NCBI GenBank assembly: GCA_947174615.1
Contig: CAMWJQ010000164.1
Coordinates: 1 to 8,388, forward strand
Direction of reading: 5' to 3'
DNA from: an uncultured Lachnospiraceae bacterium
GTDB taxonomy: Bacteria; Bacillota; Clostridia; Lachnospirales; Lachnospiraceae
DNA: 8,388 nucleotides
Position numbers and translations under genes: made by a program. The notes below the pieces were generated by a model. It had not been told where the DNA came from and did no database searches. It saw only the letters and a program-made list of their open reading frames with translations. Every line of letters begins with the position of its first letter. Position 1 is the stretch's first letter. Of the stretch, positions 6,270 to 8,388 are shown piece by piece.

Positions 6270-6300
6270 GAATAAAGGCTGTGACAAATAGGAGGTAATT

Positions 6301-6615
6301 ATGTCTGAATTAACCTGTGGCGTATGCAATTGTACCTATAATAAAGACCACTGCTGCTGTAAGGGCGATATCATGGTGGGCGGCAAGCATTCCTGTGACT
6401 GTGACGACACTTGCTGCGAGAGCTTTCATAAAAGGAGCGGTGATAGTTTTACAAGCGCTGTTTCTCACCCAAGCCAGCATATCAGCATTGACTGTGAGGC
6501 AGTAAAATGTGTATATAACACGGACTATCGCTGCAATGCAGAGCATGTAGATATCAAGGGAAATCATGCAGGCACAAGCGGCGAGACACTCTGCGCGACA
6601 TTCCGGGAGAAATAA
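6301..6615 (+). CDS. DUF1540 domain protein, cysteine-rich, two repeats
   Basis: A 104-residue, probably metal-binding protein of unknown function with 14 cysteines. It has two DUF1540 units. Repeat 1 (about 4-42) shows C6, C11 followed by TYN, C18-C20, and an ending of the TxCxSF type (37-42). Repeat 2 (about 63-101) shows C65, C70 followed by VYN, C78-NA, and TLCATF (96-101). The spacing C...C-x-YN...C...TxCxTF is the family hallmark. Repeat 1 is odd: it has extra cysteines (CCC at 18-20; C32, C34) where repeat 2 has ordinary residues. AGGAGG (6290-6295) five bases before the ATG is a strong ribosome site. No promoter of its own is evident, so it may be read through from thrS. It is not secreted by any signal I can see. 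The family call is firm; the role is unknown. Confidence 0.9.
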   Translation: MSELTCGVCNCTYNKDHCCCKGDIMVGGKHSCDCDDTCCESFHKRSGDSFTSAVSHPSQHISIDCEAVKCVYNTDYRCNAEHVDIKGNHAGTSGETLCATFREK

Positions 6616-6650
6616 TAATAAATTAAATAATAAATTAACGGAAAAAGTAA

Positions 6651-6679
6651 TTGACAGAGAGCAGATACTGTGGTAAAGT
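6651..6679 (+). promoter_or_regulatory. Promoter of the infC-rpmI-rplT operon
   Basis: A perfect -35 TTGACA (6651-6656), 17 bases of spacer, and -10 TAAAGT (6674-6679). Transcription would start near 6686, leaving a leader of about 218 bases before infC. The A/T-rich run at 6611-6650 just upstream resembles an UP-element. Confidence 0.8.
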
Positions 6680-6685
6680 ATTCAT

Positions 6686-6862
6686 GTTTGAGGCAGCTCA
6701 GGCATTTACAGGAAAGCAGAGTATCCACTCTCACCCTATGGCAATCGGGCTTATAGGCGTTTAAGATTTTGATTTTATTCTATTATGTTTTTTGCATGCA
6801 TAGATTGGATAAAAATAGAAAACAAAGTGGATAATCCTGCGATTATCCACTTTTTACTATTT
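6686..6862 (+). ncRNA. infC operon leader, probable L20 autoregulatory attenuator
   Basis: A 5' leader between the promoter and infC with mutually exclusive folds. TATCCACT occurs at 6722-6729 and again at 6844-6851 (terminator 3' arm). The terminator 5' arm, AGTGGATA at 6826-6833, can therefore pair with either copy. Other local stems are AGAGT/ACTCT (6718-6722 with 6727-6731, loop ATCC) and CCTAT/ATAGG (about 6735-6757). In Bacillus subtilis this operon is controlled by L20 binding its leader and promoting termination (the L20 leader family, RF00558). Gene order and architecture match, but I did not compare the sequence with the family model. Confidence 0.65.
6824..6860 (+). terminator. Leader terminator (attenuator) before infC
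   Basis: AAAGTGGATAATC (6824-6836) and GATTATCCACTTT (6841-6853) form a perfect 13-bp stem with a CTGC loop, followed by T-rich sequence (TTTTTACTATTTTT). It sits upstream of the infC ribosome site and would stop most transcription unless the antiterminator pairing with 6722-6729 forms first. Confidence 0.85.
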
Positions 6863-6889
6863 TTATATATTTTCTTATGATTATTTTAT

Positions 6890-6906
6890 GGAGGTGTAAG
6901 GTTATT
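6890..6906 (+). promoter_or_regulatory. Ribosome site and AUU start of infC
   Basis: GGAGGTG (6890-6896) lies nine bases before ATT at 6904-6906, counted from the end of GGAGG. No ATG, GTG or TTG has this spacing: the ATG at 6877 precedes the ribosome site, and the ATG at 6916 is 21 bases beyond it. AUU is the known start codon of infC in E. coli, where IF3 represses its own translation by rejecting non-standard starts. Confidence 0.8.
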
Positions 6907-7410
6907 AGCGATTTAATGATTAACGAACAAATTAGAGACAGAGAGGTGCGCGTGATCGGTGAGGATGGAGAGCAGCTTGGCATCATGTCCTCTAGAGAAG
7001 CGATGCGATTGGCAGAGGAGGCAGGCGTCGATCTTGTAAAAATAGCACCCACGGCAAAGCCGCCTGTGTGTAAGATTGTTGATTATGGGAAGTTCAAGTA
7101 TGAACAGACAAGAAAAGAGAAGGAAGCAAAGAAAAAGCAGAAAGTAATTGACGTGAAAGAGATTCGTTTATCTCCAAATATCGACACTAATGACTTGAAC
7201 ACAAAGGTAAATGCTGCCCGGAAATTCCTTACCAAAGGCGACAAGGTAAAAGTGACGCTGCGTTTCAGGGGGCGTGAGATGGCGCACATGCAGAACAGCA
7301 AACATATTCTCATTGATTTCGGCGAGAGTCTGAGCGATATCGCAGTGGTTGAGAAAGAGCCAAAGGTGGAAGGCAGAAGTATGACAATGTTTTTAGCTGA
7401 AAAACGATAA
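6904..7410 (+). CDS. infC: Translation initiation factor IF-3
   Basis: IF3 binds the 30S subunit, prevents premature joining of 50S and checks the initiator tRNA-start codon match. With the AUU start the protein has 168 residues, as usual for Firmicutes, and begins MSDLMINEQIRDREVRVIG. The N-domain (about 1-70) contains the typical LVKIAPTAKPPVCKIVDYGK (44-63). A Lys/Glu-rich linker helix (about 64-82) leads to the C-domain (about 83-168) with VKEIRLSPNIDTND (84-97), KGDKVKVTLRFRGREMAH (111-128) and the end MFLAEKR. No key segment is missing. It is the first gene of the operon with L35 and L20, 73 bases before rpmI. Control is probably twofold: a leader attenuator, and IF3 discrimination against its own AUU codon. 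Confidence 0.97.
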   Translation: MSDLMINEQIRDREVRVIGEDGEQLGIMSSREAMRLAEEAGVDLVKIAPTAKPPVCKIVDYGKFKYEQTRKEKEAKKKQKVIDVKEIRLSPNIDTNDLNTKVNAARKFLTKGDKVKVTLRFRGREMAHMQNSKHILIDFGESLSDIAVVEKEPKVEGRSMTMFLAEKR

Positions 7411-7483
7411 GCAGTTATCAGGGATAGCAGGCTTGGGTCAGTTAAAAGATAGAAGCAATATTGAAGTATAGGAGGAAACAGTT

Positions 7484-7681
7484 ATGCCAAAAATGAAAAC
7501 CAGCAGATCAGCTGCAAAGCGCTTTAAAGTAACAGGAACAGGGAAGTTAAAGAGAGCGAAAGCTTATAAGAGCCATATCTTGACAAAGAAAACTGCAAAG
7601 AGAAAAAGAAATCTTAGAAAGGCTGCAATCACAGATGCAACCAATGTTAAGAACATGAAGAAAATTTTACCGTATCTGTAG
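7484..7681 (+). CDS. rpmI: 50S ribosomal protein L35
   Basis: A 65-residue, very basic large-subunit protein. The start MPKMKTSRSAAKRFKVTGTGK and the stretch SHILTKKTAKRKRNLRK (about 30-46) are typical of bL35, and the length is standard. GGAGG (7471-7475) is eight bases before the ATG. It is the middle gene of the infC-rpmI-rplT operon, with 73 bases before it and 43 after. Expression follows the operon leader; no separate promoter is visible. Confidence 0.98.
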   Translation: MPKMKTSRSAAKRFKVTGTGKLKRAKAYKSHILTKKTAKRKRNLRKAAITDATNVKNMKKILPYL

Positions 7682-7724
7682 GAAACGGCAAAGTGATTGA
7701 ATATTTGTTAGGAGGATTTAGAAG

Positions 7725-8078
7725 ATGGCAAGAATTAAAGGCGGTTTAAACGCAAAAAAGAAACATAACAGAGTATTGAAGCTTGCAAAAGGATACAGAG
7801 GAGCAAGATCGAAGCAGTACAGAGTTGCAAAGCAGTCCGTTATGAGAGCATTGGCTTCATCTTATGCGGGCAGAAAAGAGAGAAAGCGTCAGTTCAGAAG
7901 ACTCTGGATTGCACGAATCAACGCGGCTGCAAGGATGAACGGCTTAACCTACAGCAAGATGATGCACGGATTAAAGGTTGCAGGCATCGACATCAACAGA
8001 AAGATGCTCGCAGAGATGGCTGTCAATGATGCAGAGGGCTTCAAGACACTTGCAGAGCTTGCTAAGAAGAGTGCCTAA
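7725..8078 (+). CDS. rplT: 50S ribosomal protein L20
   Basis: A 117-residue protein that binds 23S rRNA early in 50S assembly; in Firmicutes it is also the regulator that binds its own operon leader. The basic N-terminal extension (ARIKGGLNAKKKHNRVLKLAKGY, about 2-24) and the globular part with RKQFRRLWIARINAAAR-like residues (about 58-74), GLTYSKMMHGL (77-87) and IDINRKMLAEMA (92-103) are classic. Length is normal. GGAGG (7711-7715) lies nine bases upstream of the ATG. It is the last gene of the operon and is followed by strong terminators. Confidence 0.98.
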   Translation: MARIKGGLNAKKKHNRVLKLAKGYRGARSKQYRVAKQSVMRALASSYAGRKERKRQFRRLWIARINAAARMNGLTYSKMMHGLKVAGIDINRKMLAEMAVNDAEGFKTLAELAKKSA

Positions 8079-8090
8079 TCTGAAATAATG

Positions 8091-8163
8091 AAAAATCCAA
8101 AAGGGGTTATCCTCATGAAGAAGTTCATGGGATAGTCTCTTTTTTGTAAGTATTTGGATTTTT
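8091..8163 (+). terminator. Nested terminators closing the infC-rpmI-rplT operon
   Basis: The inner hairpin has CATGAA/TTCATG (8114-8119 with 8124-8129, loop GAAG), TATCC/GGATA (8108-8112 with 8130-8134, one bulged T) and a G-U-rich base, then six T (8140-8145). It is a strong intrinsic terminator. Around it AAAAATCCAA (8091-8100) pairs perfectly with TTGGATTTTT (8154-8163), a 10-bp outer stem that itself ends in T. The outer stem has A-runs on one side and T-runs on the other, so it may also work for transcripts arriving from the right. Confidence 0.85.
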
Positions 8164-8166
8164 CGG

Positions 8167-8275
8167 CAGCATGCGGGCAAGAATATAGTTGATGGTATGT
8201 TATTGTTCACAGGTCAGGAATGCACAACGAGCCTTGTTCGTATTGCATTTTTGCATGGATTTTTGCCCGCTGCTG
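8167..8275. other. Candidate structured RNA or palindromic element, gene-free
   Basis: CAGCA-T-GCGGGCAA (8167-8180) and TTGCCCGCTGCTG (8263-8275) are inverted copies: 13 pairs with one bulged T, separated by 82 bases. Inside, AATGCA/TGCATT (8219-8224 with 8244-8249) and ACGA/TCGT (8227-8230 with 8238-8241) form a second hairpin with a symmetric 2x2 internal loop and a 7-base loop. No credible open frame covers it. I recognise no riboswitch, small RNA or repeat family. It could be a non-coding RNA, the leader of the next gene, or the remains of a short mobile repeat. Confidence 0.4.
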
Positions 8276-8294
8276 GACGGAGTGGACAGTAACG

Positions 8295-8362
8295 AGATGG
8301 TATAAAAAGTTTGTTAAGAAAAGTACAAATAAGTTTACCATCTGTTATTTGTCTGGTATATT
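8295..8362 (+). promoter_or_regulatory. Candidate forward promoter overlapped by two inverted repeats
   Basis: -35-like TTTACC (8334-8339), 17 bases, and -10 TATATT (8357-8362) would read off the right edge. Two perfect 8-bp inverted repeats overlap it: AGATGGTA (8295-8302) with TACCATCT (8336-8343), and ACAAATAA (8325-8332) with TTATTTGT (8345-8352). The second spans the -35 region like an operator. No gene start is seen before the window ends. Confidence 0.45.
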
Positions 8363-8388
8363 ATATAAAAGTCAATGCTTTCATAGAT

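Noticed and set aside
6877..6903. ATG at 6877 as the start of infC
   Set aside because: The ribosome site GGAGGTG lies inside this stretch; the added residues are not IF3-like.
1..8388. Mobile elements, CRISPR arrays, tRNA or rRNA genes
   Set aside because: No transposase or integrase, no regularly spaced repeats, and no tRNA or rRNA sequence seen on either strand.

Overview
The window reads as chromosomal DNA of a low-to-moderate-GC Firmicute, most likely a Lachnospiraceae-type clostridium. The reasons are strong AGGAGG-type ribosome sites, sigma-A-like promoters, a T-box leader, a DUF1540 protein, an infC-rpmI-rplT operon with an attenuated leader, and protein sequences that resemble Lachnospiraceae versions. 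This placement is from memory of families, not from a search. I see no mobile element, CRISPR array, rRNA or tRNA.

Layout. Positions 1-902, minus strand: a small two-helix membrane protein, followed by a queuosine-precursor transporter (YhhQ/VUT family) that runs off the left edge. Both are probably read from one promoter at 874-902. A divergent promoter at 926-954 drives a SEC-C zinc-motif protein (1099-1617), which ends in a hairpin terminator. Next is a bacterial-type poly(ADP-ribose) glycohydrolase (TIGR02452 family, 1721-2566).

The central block starts with a promoter and a well-formed T-box leader with its own terminator (about 2694-2940). Downstream, in one direction with short gaps, lie an unrecognised, possibly SUKH-like protein (3058-3885), a 67-residue single-span membrane protein (3926-4129) and threonyl-tRNA synthetase thrS (4165-6126). 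The T-box specifier and acceptor-pairing bases fit tRNA-Thr. The leader is therefore probably the thrS control element, but it is separated from thrS by two accessory genes that would share its control. A DUF1540 cysteine-rich protein (6301-6615) follows thrS after a gap holding a 14-bp hairpin.

The right block is the translation operon infC-rpmI-rplT (IF3, L35, L20; 6904-8078). It has a near-consensus promoter (6651-6679) and a leader with a strong terminator whose 5' arm can instead pair with an upstream copy of the terminator's 3' arm. This is the architecture expected for L20 autoregulation. infC appears to start at the rare codon AUU. The operon ends in nested terminators.

The last 220 bases hold no gene. 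They contain a long-range inverted repeat enclosing a second hairpin (8167-8275, a candidate structured RNA) and a candidate forward promoter overlapped by palindromes (8295-8362), presumably for a gene beyond the window.

The themes are translation (thrS, infC, rpmI, rplT, and queuosine supply for tRNA modification) and regulation by RNA leaders. The items most worth following are the two accessory genes under the Thr T-box, the gene-free right end, and the AUU start with the attenuator at infC.
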